A stretch of 64,000 nt of DNA from Altererythrobacter sp. B11 (GCF_003569745.1 NZ_AP018498.1:2331001-2395000); one strand, 5' to 3'; positions 45,835 through 55,066 are shown, counted from the first letter of the stretch. Notes: generated by a model not told the origin, from the letters alone. Numbers and translations: made by a program.

Positions 45835-47377
45835 GCCCTATTACATCACCACCGCAATCCATTACCCCAACGGCAAGCCGCATCTTGGCCATGCCTACGA
45901 AACGATCGCCGCAGATGTGATGGCCCGTTTCCAACGCCTGCGCGGGCGTGAGGTTCGCTTCCAGACGGGAACGGACGAGCATGGCCTCAAGATGGCGCAG
46001 AAGGCGCGCGACCTTGGCATCCCGCCGCGCCAACTTGCCGATGAAATGTCGTCTTTCTTCAGGGAATTGTTCGACAAACTGAACATTTCCTATGATCGCT
46101 TCTTCCGCACCAGTGAGGAAAGCCATCATCGCGCGAGCCAGGCGATCTGGAAGGCGATGGAGGCCAATGGCGATCTCTATCTCGACCGTTACGAAGGGTG
46201 GTACTCGATCCGCGACGAAGCCTATTACGACGAGAGCGAACTCGTCGCGGGGGAGGGGGGCGAGAAGCTCTCCCCCCAGGGCACACCCGTGGAGTGGACG
46301 GTGGAGGAGAGCTGGTTCTTCCGTCTCTCGCGCTATCAGCAGCCGCTGCTGGACCTTTATCGCGAGCAGCCGGACTTCGTTCGCCCGGAAAGCCGCCGCA
46401 ACGAAGTCGTTCGCTTCGTCGAAGGCGGGCTGCGCGATCTTTCCGTCAGCCGCACGAGCTTCGACTGGGGCGTGAAGGTCCCGGGTGCCGAAGATCATGT
46501 GATGTATGTCTGGGTGGACGCGCTCACCAACTATCTGTCCGGCCTCGGCTATCCAGAGCAGACCGAGGATTTCGCCAAGTTCTGGCCGGCTGACGTACAT
46601 CTGATCGGCAAGGACATCGTGCGGTTCCATGCCGTGTATTGGCCCGCATTCCTGATGAGCGCAGGCATCGCGCTGCCGAAGTCCGTTTTTGCCCATGGCT
46701 TCCTGCTCAACCGTGGGCAGAAGGAGTCGAAGTCCGTCGGCAATGTGACCGATCCGGGCCAACTCGCCGATCGCTATGGTGTGGATGTGCTGCGCTATTT
46801 CCTGTTGCGCGAATTCAGCTTCGGGCAGGATGGTAGCTGGTCTGCCGAAGCGATTGTAAACCGGGCGAATTCCGAGCTGGCCAACAGCTTCGGAAATCTC
46901 GCGCAACGGGTCATGAGCTTCATCGCTAAGAACTGCGGCGGAGCCTTTGCTGCAAGCGCACCTGTACAGGATGCCGATCGCGCGCTGCGCGACAAGGTCA
47001 GCCTCGCTTGTGCCGTGGAACTGCCGCAGGCGTTCGACCGGCTCGCCTTCGCTGCTGGCCTGGAAGCATGGATGCAGGCGGTGTTCGCCTGCAATGCCTA
47101 TGTCGACGAACAGGCGCCCTGGGCGCTGCGAAAGACCGATCCCGAACGCATGGAGCGCGTGCTGGCAACGCTGGTCGGCTGCATCCGCGATCTGGCGATC
47201 GCGATCAGCCCGGTGACGCCGGTGGCGGCCGCCAAAATCCTCGACGCGCTCTGCGTTCCGGAAGATGGCCGCAATTTCGCGGCACTCTCCTGTGATCCCG
47301 CGCTGGAAGCCGTCCGGGTGGAGACTCCCAGCCCCGCCTTTCCGCGCCTGGAATTGCCGGCGGAGGAGGCAGCCTGA
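45827..47377 (+). CDS. metG: Methionine--tRNA ligase (type without zinc knuckle)
   Basis: A 516-residue class I synthetase. The HIGH motif is P-H-L-G-H (18-22) and the KMSKS motif appears as K-E-S-K-S near residue 303. The connective-peptide insert reads W-Y-S-I-R-D-E-A-Y-Y without CxxC pairs, so this is the zinc-free MetG form. There is no C-terminal tRNA-binding extension, which fits the short length. It overlaps holB by eight bases and tatD by one. Confidence 0.96.
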   Translation: MAEPYYITTAIHYPNGKPHLGHAYETIAADVMARFQRLRGREVRFQTGTDEHGLKMAQKARDLGIPPRQLADEMSSFFRELFDKLNISYDRFFRTSEESHHRASQAIWKAMEANGDLYLDRYEGWYSIRDEAYYDESELVAGEGGEKLSPQGTPVEWTVEESWFFRLSRYQQPLLDLYREQPDFVRPESRRNEVVRFVEGGLRDLSVSRTSFDWGVKVPGAEDHVMYVWVDALTNYLSGLGYPEQTEDFAKFWPADVHLIGKDIVRFHAVYWPAFLMSAGIALPKSVFAHGFLLNRGQKESKSVGNVTDPGQLADRYGVDVLRYFLLREFSFGQDGSWSAEAIVNRANSELANSFGNLAQRVMSFIAKNCGGAFAASAPVQDADRALRDKVSLACAVELPQAFDRLAFAAGLEAWMQAVFACNAYVDEQAPWALRKTDPERMERVLATLVGCIRDLAIAISPVTPVAAAKILDALCVPEDGRNFAALSCDPALEAVRVETPSPAFPRLELPAEEAA

Positions 47378-48153
47378 TGCTGGTGGATAGCCATTGCCAT
47401 CTCAACTACAAAGGGCTGGTGGAGGAACAGGGCGAAGTGCTGGCCCGCGCGCGGGGGGCGGGGGTTGATGCCTTCCTCAACATCTCTACGCGGCAGAGCG
47501 AATGGCCGGATGTGATCGCCACAGCCGAACGCGAACCCGATGTCTGGGCCAGTGTTGGCATTCATCCGCATGAGGCCGATCAGCACGCGGATCTCGGTGA
47601 AGGAGCGCTGCTCGAAGCAACGGCACACCCGCGAGTGGTCGCGATAGGGGAAACAGGGCTCGACTATTATTACGACAAGTCGGAAAGAGACATCCAGAAG
47701 GCGCTGTTTCGCCGCCATATTTCTGTCGCACGGGAAACCGGCCTGCCTCTGATCATCCACACGCGGGATGCGGAAGAAGACACTGTCGAAATCCTTGCGG
47801 AGGAGATGGGAAAGGGGGCCTTTCCCGCGCTGATCCACTGTTTCACGGCAACGGCGGGGTTCGGGCGCCGGGTGCTGGAGCTCGGCCTCACGATTTCGCT
47901 GTCCGGGATTATCACCTTCAAGAACGCCCGCGAACTGCAGGAATTCGCCCCGGAAATTCCGCAGGATCGCCTGCTGGTGGAAACCGACAGCCCGTTTCTT
48001 GCGCCGGTGCCGTTTCGCGGCCGCACCTGCGAACCCGCTTATGTGCGCAACACCGCCGAATTCGTCGCCGGCCTGCGCGGCGAGAGCCTGGACCAGCTGG
48101 CGGCCTACACCACGAGGAATTTCCGCGCGCTGTTCAGCAAGGTTTCGACGTGA
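47377..48153 (+). CDS. tatD: TatD family DNase/hydrolase
   Basis: A 258-residue TIM-barrel metal-dependent hydrolase. The metal ligands are D-S-H-C-H near the N-terminus, G-E-T-G-L-D near residue 91, I-H-T-R-D near 127, and E-T-D-S-P-F near 204. TatD proteins act as 3'-5' exonucleases in DNA repair or on oxidised nucleic acids. It starts at 47377, sharing one base with the metG stop. Confidence 0.94.
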   Translation: MLVDSHCHLNYKGLVEEQGEVLARARGAGVDAFLNISTRQSEWPDVIATAEREPDVWASVGIHPHEADQHADLGEGALLEATAHPRVVAIGETGLDYYYDKSERDIQKALFRRHISVARETGLPLIIHTRDAEEDTVEILAEEMGKGAFPALIHCFTATAGFGRRVLELGLTISLSGIITFKNARELQEFAPEIPQDRLLVETDSPFLAPVPFRGRTCEPAYVRNTAEFVAGLRGESLDQLAAYTTRNFRALFSKVST

Positions 48154-48917
48154 AGCTGCTGATGCTCGGTTCCGGCACCTCGACCGGAGTGCCGCGCATC
48201 GGCAACGACTGGGGCGAGTGCGATCCGAAGGAGCCGAAGAACCGGCGGAGCCGCGTTTCCATCATCGTCCAGAATGATGACGGCAAGCGGCTGCTCGTCG
48301 ACACGCCCCCGGATCTCCGGAACCAGTTGCTGGCGCAGGACATCGGCGCCGTCGACGCGGTCTTCTGGACCCATGACCATGCGGACCATTGCCACGGCCT
48401 GGACGATCTGCGGCCAATGCGATTTGGCCGCAGCGCGCCGCTGCCGGGATTTGGCTCGACGGCGACGGTGCAGCGGCTGCGCCAGCGCTTCGGCTATGTG
48501 TTCGCGGGCCGTTATGGCTATCCGACCATCGTTCAGCTTGAGACGTTGGACGTGGTGCGCATCATCGCAGGCTTCGCAATCGGTTCGGTGGAAATGCCGC
48601 ATGGTCCGATCTGCAGCACCGGCTACCGGTTCGAAGCAGACGAAAAATCAATCGCTTACGCCACGGACTTCAACGATATCACTGATGACATGCTGGCGCT
48701 GTTCCGGGGTGTTGATCTGCTGATTACCGATTGCTTGCGGCGCGAGCCGCACCCGACGCATGCCTGCCTGGCCATGGCGCTAGAACTGGCCGAGCGCAGC
48801 CAGGCGCGCAAGACGGTGCTAACGCATCTCGACAAGAGCATGGACTATGCGACGCTATCCATGGAAGTGCCGCCCAACGTGCTGGTCGGCTACGACGGGT
48901 TGGAACTCGAGGCATGA
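48150..48917 (+). CDS. PhnP-like metallo-beta-lactamase fold hydrolase
   Basis: A 255-residue MBL-fold enzyme. The metal motif is T-H-D-H-A-D-H (74-80), with G-S-G-T-S-T-G-V-P at the N-terminus, the signature of the PhnP-like phosphodiesterase branch. Later ligands include the M-P-H-G-P region and T-D-F. It follows tatD with an overlap, a linkage seen across alphaproteobacteria. The substrate is not known. Confidence 0.9.
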   Translation: MKLLMLGSGTSTGVPRIGNDWGECDPKEPKNRRSRVSIIVQNDDGKRLLVDTPPDLRNQLLAQDIGAVDAVFWTHDHADHCHGLDDLRPMRFGRSAPLPGFGSTATVQRLRQRFGYVFAGRYGYPTIVQLETLDVVRIIAGFAIGSVEMPHGPICSTGYRFEADEKSIAYATDFNDITDDMLALFRGVDLLITDCLRREPHPTHACLAMALELAERSQARKTVLTHLDKSMDYATLSMEVPPNVLVGYDGLELEA

Positions 48918-49084
48918 GCCAAATGGGCCTGATCTCGATCGTGGCCTTGTTGGGTTGGCTCGTGCTTGCGCTCAGCGCCTATCGTTCGCATCGGGTAAGT
49001 GGCCGGAAAACTCTGGTGATGGCCGCGACGTGGGGCGCAATCTTCCTGCTGTTGGCCGGAATGATTGCAGCCGTGGGAGTGTAA
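48914..49084 (+). CDS. Small two-helix membrane protein
   Basis: A 56-residue protein starting at ATG 48914 and overlapping the stop of the upstream hydrolase gene (ATGA). Two hydrophobic helices (I-V-A-L-L-G-W-L-V-L-A-L and A-I-F-L-L-L-A-G-M-I-A-A) flank a basic loop. Coupled translation and compatible composition make it a real gene. I do not recognise a function. Confidence 0.7.
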   Translation: MSQMGLISIVALLGWLVLALSAYRSHRVSGRKTLVMAATWGAIFLLLAGMIAAVGV

Positions 49085-49241
49085 TGAGCCCGCCGCCTCC
49101 ATACACAGAATTTAACATAATATATATTATCAGTCTTGCGTCATGTAAGCGCCAGCTTCAGATGAAACGGTTCGCCCAGTTCAAATGAGACTCGCCTCAT
49201 CTCCCGCCGCTTGGGGCGCCAGTTATGGATGGAGGCTTACA

Positions 49242-49397
49242 ATGGGATCCGACGAAGCCGTTGACATCGAGATCGATGTAAAAATCATACGACCCAATGT
49301 TGTCGGGTTCATGCCTCGCAGGCTCGATGCCGCGCTTCGCGACAAGCTGCTCGACATCAGCGCGCGGATGCGGCGTTGGCCTGGGCAAGCAGTTTGA
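49242..49397 (+). CDS. Possible small hypothetical protein
   Basis: A 51-residue frame beginning with ATG at 49242 after a good GGAGG ribosome site. It reads D-I-E-I-D-V-K-I-I-R-P-N-V-V-G-F-M-P-R-R-L-D. The last 41 bases overlap the end of the convergent acyltransferase gene. It lies in a stretch with an AT-rich core (49110-49134), so it may be a real small gene or a remnant. I do not recognise a family. Confidence 0.35.
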   Translation: MGSDEAVDIEIDVKIIRPNVVGFMPRRLDAALRDKLLDISARMRRWPGQAV

Positions 49398-51333
49398 AGC
49401 GCCCCGCTTCCCGCAGGCGGTCGACCACGAGTAATGCGCCTTCGTAGGTCAGATGCCCATAGTCGAACTGCGTAGGCACGCCCGACCGCGTCTGCGTGAC
49501 GCAGTTCCGCGCGTCGCACATTGCCTGCAGTACCGAGACGTATCGCACATTATCCCCCGCGGCGCCGACCGCGGCCTCCATCGCGCGGTCAATCCGCTTC
49601 AGCCGCTCCAACTCGCGCACGTCGGCGACCAGATGCTTCTCGCCACGCGTTTCGGCGAGCGCAAGTAGGCGCGGTAGCGGCATCGCATACTCGACCGGGC
49701 GTCCGACGACGTAGACGCGCTCGGTACGCCGCTTCAGATAACGCACCGTGCGCACCAGGTCCCCCACCTCCTCCTCGCGCCAGCGCCCCGCGAGGATCAC
49801 AGCCGCGAATTGCCGCTGGCGCACCAGCTGTTTCAGCCCCATGCCGATCAGGTCTACGCAGCGGTCGGCGCCCTCGGCGGCAAGCAGCGGGCGGCACCCT
49901 GTGGCTGTCACCTGCGCGATCTGCAGCTTGGGAAAGTTCGCGTGAAGCGCCTGATAATATTGCGCGGCATAGCTGTCGCCGATCAGCAGCACCTGCTCGT
50001 GCCCCGGCATCGGCGGCGGGACGCAGCGAAACGCGTCGAAGTCGTCATCCTCCTTGTCGGCCTCAGCGTTGATGAGGCAGCTGCCGGCGCGAAACCGCGT
50101 CTGGGCATCATAGTCGAGATAGGCGATCAGCCGACTCGCGCTCTGCTCCTTTTTGTCGGCGTGGACCCCACTCGAAAGGAGCACGACCGCGAGCACCGCG
50201 ACCAACGCAGTCGATCCCGCACCAAAGGTGAAGATTTGCTGGCGATAGCGCGCGATCGACAGCCGCCGCGCCGGGCACTCGACGAAGCGATAGAGTAGCC
50301 ACGCCGCGACCAGCGACGCGGCGAGCATCGCCGCGAGCCCCAGCGGCGCCCGCTCCGGCCCCAAATTCGCGCGTACAAGCACGACAATCGGCCAATGTGC
50401 CAGATAGAGCGAATACGAGATGCGCCCGACGAAGACGAGCGGCGTCAGGCTCAACCCGCACCCCGCAATGACCGGCGACGAGGCGCCGGCGTGGATGACC
50501 AGCGCCGAGCCGAGCACCAGCGGAAGCGCGACGAGACCCGGCACCGGCGCGGTTTCCGTAAAGAGTAGGAACGACCCCGCGATCACGACGAGCCCGGCCA
50601 ACACCGCCCCGTCGGCGACGTGCGGTGCCAGCGGCCGCGGCCGCGTCAGCGCCAGCAGCGCACCGGCGCCGAATTCCCAGAAGCGCGTGACGCCAAAGAA
50701 AAAGGCTGCGTCCGAATCGCGCTCGACCAGCCACTCTGCATAGGCGAGCGAGGCGAGCGCCATCGCTGCGATCGCTACCACCTTCCATCGCGGCGCGTAG
50801 CGATGAAGCGCGAGAAGCAGGACGGGGAGGACCAGATAGAACTGCTCCTCGACCGCCAGCGACCAAGTGTGCAGCAGCGGGCGGATGTCGCCTTCGGCAA
50901 AATAGTCCGCTGCCTGATAGAAATAGAAGTTTGACGTATAGGTCATCGTCGCGACAGCCGCCCTGGCGACGCGTCTTACCTCGGTCGGAAAAAGCAGCGG
51001 CACCGACACCGCAAGGGTGATCAACACGGTGACAACCAACGCAGGATAAAGGCGCCGGATGCGCTTGGCATAAAAGCTCGCCATCGAAAAGCGCTCGGCA
51101 GCGAGTTCCGCATCGATCTGCCCGCCAATCAGAAAACCCGAGATGACGAAGAATATGTCGACGCCGGCGAAGCCGCCGGTCAGCTTGGCCGGGTCGAGAT
51201 GAAAGAGCACGACGGCAAGCACCGCGATCGCGCGCAAGCCGTCGATGTCCGCGCGATAGAAGCGCTTCGAAATGCCGCTCCCGGCCGAGGTACCGCGGTT
51301 GCCGACAATCCACCCTGCCATCGATCGCAACAT
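49357..51333 (-). CDS. OafA/YrhL-type acyltransferase with C-terminal SGNH domain
   Basis: A 658-residue membrane protein. The N-terminal acyltransferase-3 domain starts with Y-R-A-D-I-D-G-L-R-A-I-A-V near residue 26 and holds the catalytic His45 (L-F-H-L). About ten hydrophobic helices follow, then an SGNH domain (about 430-658) with I-G-D-S-Y-A-A-Q and a C-terminal F-D-Y-G-H-L-T carrying the Asp-His pair. It O-acetylates a surface polysaccharide or lipopolysaccharide. It stands alone between housekeeping blocks, without polysaccharide genes. The ATG at 51333 has GGAGG 11 bases upstream; an upstream ATG at 51399 is less likely. Confidence 0.88.
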   Translation of the reverse strand: MLRSMAGWIVGNRGTSAGSGISKRFYRADIDGLRAIAVLAVVLFHLDPAKLTGGFAGVDIFFVISGFLIGGQIDAELAAERFSMASFYAKRIRRLYPALVVTVLITLAVSVPLLFPTEVRRVARAAVATMTYTSNFYFYQAADYFAEGDIRPLLHTWSLAVEEQFYLVLPVLLLALHRYAPRWKVVAIAAMALASLAYAEWLVERDSDAAFFFGVTRFWEFGAGALLALTRPRPLAPHVADGAVLAGLVVIAGSFLLFTETAPVPGLVALPLVLGSALVIHAGASSPVIAGCGLSLTPLVFVGRISYSLYLAHWPIVVLVRANLGPERAPLGLAAMLAASLVAAWLLYRFVECPARRLSIARYRQQIFTFGAGSTALVAVLAVVLLSSGVHADKKEQSASRLIAYLDYDAQTRFRAGSCLINAEADKEDDDFDAFRCVPPPMPGHEQVLLIGDSYAAQYYQALHANFPKLQIAQVTATGCRPLLAAEGADRCVDLIGMGLKQLVRQRQFAAVILAGRWREEEVGDLVRTVRYLKRRTERVYVVGRPVEYAMPLPRLLALAETRGEKHLVADVRELERLKRIDRAMEAAVGAAGDNVRYVSVLQAMCDARNCVTQTRSGVPTQFDYGHLTYEGALLVVDRLREAGRFKLLAQANAASAR

Positions 51334-51399
51334 TGGGGAATCGCCTCCGGAGGTTGCCGCGACGGCCGCATCATCGCAAGCTGTGGCGGCGCCCGCCAT

Positions 51400-52075
51400 G
51401 GCGCATCGGACTTAGTCTGTTCGGACGAAGGCGGCGCAGTTCCTCATCAGCTTCCGCATGAGTAAGGTCATCTGCGTCGATTAACTTGTGGGACTTCACG
51501 GCACCTGCTTCTCGAAGGTCCGCCGTCGTTTGTTTATCAAACTTGCCCAATGCGGCAGGTCCCTGCTTCCACAAGGACGCTCATGGCACTGCAAAGCGAT
51601 CAAACCCTATCGCTGCGGCAGCTTTGTCTGACTTAGCTGCCGCTCCCTGAGCATCCAACTGACGTCCGCTTTCGGGACGTAGTCATCTAGGTTCGGATGA
51701 CTGGAACTAGGGCGCATAGCGGTCTTCACTGATGGGCCCCCCGGGCGTCTGAGCGAGCCCACTGCTTGCGCAGCGGGTCCATAGCCTTTCATCGAAAGGT
51801 CGCGTTATGAGCTGGTGCGGCCCTCCGCTAGGAGGAGGGGCTACGTTCCGCACCAGCTCTTCCATACCGTTACTGGATCTTTTCAGCGGCGATGCGGACG
51901 TGCAAATAGGGTTGCGCCGTCAGGTGAGTCTCCTTTCGAACCGGGCGAAAAGTGTCTCTTTTCAAAATTGGTTTAACCCGTGACCGGGAGTGGGCGGCGC
52001 GTGTGGCCGCCCCTCGCGAGGTGTGCGGAACGAGAGCGAGGCTGGCAGTTCCCGCAGGCCTCGCCCCGCACAGGC
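51400..52075. other. Hairpin-rich non-coding stretch
   Basis: No convincing gene is seen here; the short frames lack recognisable composition. Several hairpins stand out. cctttc-atc-gaaagg lies at 51785-51799. gagctggtgcgg (51809-51820) pairs exactly with 51848-51859 and encloses a ccctcc/ggaggg stem. A gggcgg/ccgccc pair lies near 51992-52012. acgtcc-gctttcg-ggacgt lies near 51661-51680. This could be an untranslated RNA gene or degraded repeats. It separates the acyltransferase gene from the DUF1328 gene. Confidence 0.5.
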
Positions 52076-52249
52076 CTAGGTGACCTTCTTGTAGACCGTG
52101 AGACCAAGCACGAACAAAGCGACGGCCACGATCACAAAGAGCCAGAAGAGAATCTTGGCAATTCCCCACGCGGCGCCTGCCAGCCCGCCGAAGCCGAGCA
52201 CACCCAGAACGAGAGCGGCGACGGCGAATATTGCGGCCCATTTCAGCAT
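52076..52249 (-). CDS. DUF1328 family small membrane protein (YtjA-like)
   Basis: A 57-residue protein, M-L-K-W-A-A-I-F at the start, with two hydrophobic helices separated by G-F-G-G-L-A-G-A-A and ending in V-Y-K-K-V-T. This is the UPF0391/DUF1328 family, often part of the general stress regulon in alphaproteobacteria. The ATG at 52249 has AAGGATC upstream. An exact EcfG promoter was not found in front of it. Confidence 0.85.
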   Translation of the reverse strand: MLKWAAIFAVAALVLGVLGFGGLAGAAWGIAKILFWLFVIVAVALFVLGLTVYKKVT

Positions 52250-52428
52250 GGAGCGATCCTTCTATCGAGATGTTGCGGTACTGTCGCCACGGCTAGGCAA
52301 GCGGCGGCGCAAATGTACCGGGTTTGCGTCTGAAGAATGCATGCTGCGGAACAGCGTTCCTAAACCCAGCTGGTGAAGCCGCGCGGAGCCTACTTGGGAG
52401 AAGCGCCGATCGCGCCTAGAGGAAGCCG

Positions 52429-53178
52429 ATGACCGAACAGCTCCAGCGCCTCCTGGCGATCATGGCCCGTTTGCGCGATCCGGCCGAAGGTTGCGAATGG
52501 GATGTTGCACAGACCTTCGCCTCGATCGCGCCTTATACGATCGAGGAAGCCTACGAAGTCGCCGATGCGATCGAGCGCGGCGACATGGATGAACTGCGCG
52601 GGGAACTGGGTGACCTGCTGCTGCAGGTCGTTTTCCACGCACGCATGGCCGAGGAAGCCGGCTCCTTCGCGTTCGAAGACGTCGCGCGCGCGATTGCCGA
52701 CAAGATGGAACGGCGCCACCCGCATATCTTCGGCGGGGACGACGAAGGCGGCGCCGGCCAATGGGAAGCCCTCAAGGCCGCTGAGCGCGAGCGGCTTGGC
52801 GCGCAAAGCGCCATGGATGGCGTGGCGCGTGCCCTGCCCGCACTGCTGCGCGCCGAGAAACTGCAGAAGCGGGCGGCGCGCGATGGCTTTGACTGGCCGG
52901 ACCCGAGCGGCTCCGCTGCGAAGGTTCTGGAAGAGATGGATGAGCTGGCCGACGCCCCCGCCGAAATGCGGATGGAGGAAGCCGGGGACCTGTTGTTCGC
53001 CGCCGCCAATCTCGTGCGGGCTTACGGGGTTGCGCCCGAAGAAGCCCTGCGCGCTGCCAATGACAAGTTCGCGCGACGTTACCGCATGATGGAGCAGTTG
53101 GCGCAGGGCCGCTTCGCGGAGCTGGATCTGGATGCGCAGGAGCAGCTGTGGCAGCGCGCCAAGCAGGCTGAGCGCTAA
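52429..53178 (+). CDS. mazG: Nucleoside triphosphate pyrophosphohydrolase MazG
   Basis: A 249-residue MazG with two MazG repeats. The first has the metal-binding E-E-x-x-E pattern in I-E-E-A-Y-E-V near residue 38 and E-L-G-D-L-L-L-Q-V-V-F-H near 60. The second, near 163-195, repeats it as E-E-M-D-E-L and E-A-G-D-L-L-F-A-A-A-N. MazG removes pyrophosphate from NTPs and modulates ppGpp stress. It converges on hflX with a four-base overlap of the stop codons. Confidence 0.95.
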   Translation: MTEQLQRLLAIMARLRDPAEGCEWDVAQTFASIAPYTIEEAYEVADAIERGDMDELRGELGDLLLQVVFHARMAEEAGSFAFEDVARAIADKMERRHPHIFGGDDEGGAGQWEALKAAERERLGAQSAMDGVARALPALLRAEKLQKRAARDGFDWPDPSGSAAKVLEEMDELADAPAEMRMEEAGDLLFAAANLVRAYGVAPEEALRAANDKFARRYRMMEQLAQGRFAELDLDAQEQLWQRAKQAER

Positions 53179-54446
53179 TTAAGCGCCTCAAACCGACCGA
53201 GTTCTTTCTCTGTCAGCCGAACCTCGATCCGCCGCTGGGGGCCCGTCTCCCCTTCTCCGGCGTCATCATCCGCCAGGACCTCACCGTGCGCATGCAGCCA
53301 AGCGATCCGCGCGCCGTCGCCCGCGGGCAGGAGGATGGAGTGGCGCCGCGCGCCTGAGGTCAGCACGAAGCTCAACCGGTCCAGCAAGGCGTCGATTCCC
53401 GCACCCGTGACGGCGGAGATTGGCAGAATGTCGGGGTCGGCATCCGCCAACGCCTGCAAGTCCTCAGCGCGTTCTGCAGGGAGCAGATCCCATTTGTTCC
53501 ACAGTTCGAGGATCGGCATGGCGGGATCGGCCCCCTCCCCCTCGATCACGCCAAGATCGCTCAGCACGTCGAGCACTTCCTGCTTCTGCATGGCGCTGTC
53601 GGGATTGGCTATATCGCGGACATGGCAGATCACATCGGCGGCGGTCACTTCCTCCAGCGTAGCGCGGAAGGCCGCAACAAGCTGCGTGGGCAGATCGGAG
53701 ATGAACCCCACGGTATCGGAGAGGATGGCCTTCTCCACGCCCGGCAGCGCGATCGCCCGCATGGTGGGATCGAGCGTGGCGAAGAGCAGGTCCTCCGCCA
53801 TCACCTCAGCCCCCGTCATCCGGTTGAACAGCGTCGATTTGCCCGCGTTGGTATAGCCGACCAGTGCAATCACCGGCCAAGGCGCCCTGCCGCGCCGGGC
53901 TCGATGGAGGGCGCGGGTCTTGCGTACCTGCTCGAGCTCTCGCCGCAGCTTGCCCATGCGGGCGCGAATCAATCGGCGGTCAGCCTCGATCTGCGTTTCG
54001 CCCGGGCCGCCGAGGAAGCCGAAGCCGCCGCGCTGCCGCTCGAGGTGGGTCCAGCTGCGAACGAGCCGGCTCTGCTGGTAATCCAGATGGGCCAGTTCCA
54101 CCTGCAATCGCCCTTCGGCCGTGGCTGCACGTTCGCCGAAAATCTCCAGGATCAGCCCGGTACGATCGATCACCTTGCGGCGGAGCTTCTCTTCCAGATT
54201 GCGCTGCTGGATCGCGGAAAGCGCCCCGTCGACGATGACGAGTTCTGCCTGCTCCTGCTCGCAGGTGGCGCCAATGCGTTCGATCTGCCCTTCGCCGAAG
54301 AGGGTGCCCGGCCGTACAACGCGCACCGGCAGGATGAAGGCGTCCGCCACGACAATGCCGATAGCCTGCGCCAGCCCCCTGGCTTCTTCCAGCCGGCTTT
54401 CGGGATCCTGCGTGCTTCGCTGGCCGCGAATATCCGGACAGACCAC
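53175..54446 (-). CDS. hflX: GTPase HflX
   Basis: A 423-residue ribosome-associated GTPase. The N-terminal HflX domain has G-T-L-F-G-E-G-Q and the G-G-P-G-E-T-Q-I-E-A-D-R-R motif near residue 146. The G domain has G-Y-T-N-A-G-K-S-T (P-loop) near 197, D-T-V-G-F-I near 244 and N-K-W-D near 317. HflX splits stalled ribosomes after heat shock. The frame stays open upstream to a CTG overlapping the hfq stop; GTG 54446 is used here but the true start may be earlier. Confidence 0.93.
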   Translation of the reverse strand: MVCPDIRGQRSTQDPESRLEEARGLAQAIGIVVADAFILPVRVVRPGTLFGEGQIERIGATCEQEQAELVIVDGALSAIQQRNLEEKLRRKVIDRTGLILEIFGERAATAEGRLQVELAHLDYQQSRLVRSWTHLERQRGGFGFLGGPGETQIEADRRLIRARMGKLRRELEQVRKTRALHRARRGRAPWPVIALVGYTNAGKSTLFNRMTGAEVMAEDLLFATLDPTMRAIALPGVEKAILSDTVGFISDLPTQLVAAFRATLEEVTAADVICHVRDIANPDSAMQKQEVLDVLSDLGVIEGEGADPAMPILELWNKWDLLPAERAEDLQALADADPDILPISAVTGAGIDALLDRLSFVLTSGARRHSILLPAGDGARIAWLHAHGEVLADDDAGEGETGPQRRIEVRLTEKELGRFEALN

Positions 54447-54496
54447 GAGGGCACGCGCGCCGCGCGTGACCTCGCCGGCGATATCGTCGTCGACAA

Positions 54497-55066
54497 TCAG
54501 TCGCTTTCACCTTCTTCGTCGCCGAGATCCGTGCTGAGATCGACCGGCGAGGCGGGCTGAATGGTGGACACGGCATGCTTGTATGCCAGCTGCACGAAGC
54601 CTTCACGCTCCAGCAGCATGCAGAACAGATCATAGGCGGCGATCCGCCCCTGCAGCATCACGCCATTGACGAGGAACATGGTGACCTGCACGCCGGCGTC
54701 GCGGACGCGGGAGAGGAAGATATCCTGCAGCAGCCGCTGCTTCTTGCCATTGTCGCTACCCTGGCCGAACTGCTCGGCATCCACGGGGGCGCTGGGCATG
54801 ATCGTGGAGATGGCGTGCTTGTAGACCAGTTGCGACTGGCCGTCGCGCCGCAGCAGGATGGAGAAATTATCGAACCACGTGACGATGCCCTGCAATTTCA
54901 CCCCCTTCACCAGGAACATGGTGACGGGCATCTTCTCGCGCCGGAGATGATTGAGGAACAGATCCTGGAGATTGCCTGATTTCACTGCCGAGGCGGCGGG
55001 CGCGGGCGCCTTTTCCGCTTCAGGCTTGGCGGGGCGGGAACGAACGGACAGGGTACCCTTGGTCAC
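54497..55066 (-). CDS. hfq: Tandem Hfq: RNA chaperone with two Hfq domains in one chain
   Basis: A 189-residue protein made of two full Hfq (Sm-like) domains. Domain 1 spans about 31-95, with N-L-Q-D-L-F-L, L-R-R-E-K-M-P and the Sm2 motif V-Y-K-H-A-I-S-T. Domain 2 spans about 112-175, with L-L-Q-D-I-F-L and A-Y-K-H-A-V-S-T. Domain 1 resembles E. coli Hfq closely. Domain 2 keeps the Y-K-H pocket but its rim reads V-R-D-A-G-V instead of L-R-R-E. Three such chains would form a six-domain ring. The GTG start at 55066 has AGGAG nine bases upstream. It lies between ntrX and hflX, the usual place of hfq in alphaproteobacteria. Confidence 0.95.
   Translation of the reverse strand: MTKGTLSVRSRPAKPEAEKAPAPAASAVKSGNLQDLFLNHLRREKMPVTMFLVKGVKLQGIVTWFDNFSILLRRDGQSQLVYKHAISTIMPSAPVDAEQFGQGSDNGKKQRLLQDIFLSRVRDAGVQVTMFLVNGVMLQGRIAAYDLFCMLLEREGFVQLAYKHAVSTIQPASPVDLSTDLGDEEGESD

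Noticed and set aside
51371-51574. 67-residue minus-strand frame before the acyltransferase gene
   Set aside because: Partly plausible composition, but no ribosome site and no recognisable family; it overlaps the upstream region of the acyltransferase gene.
51807-51983. 58-residue plus-strand open frame starting ATG-AGC-TGG
   Set aside because: No ribosome site, unlike protein composition, and it runs through the long hairpin at 51809-51859.
52250-52360. EcfG promoter for the DUF1328 gene
   Set aside because: A GGAAC occurs on the minus strand at 52356-52360, but no GTT lies 16-17 bases downstream; the GGAAC is half of a short palindrome with GTTCC.
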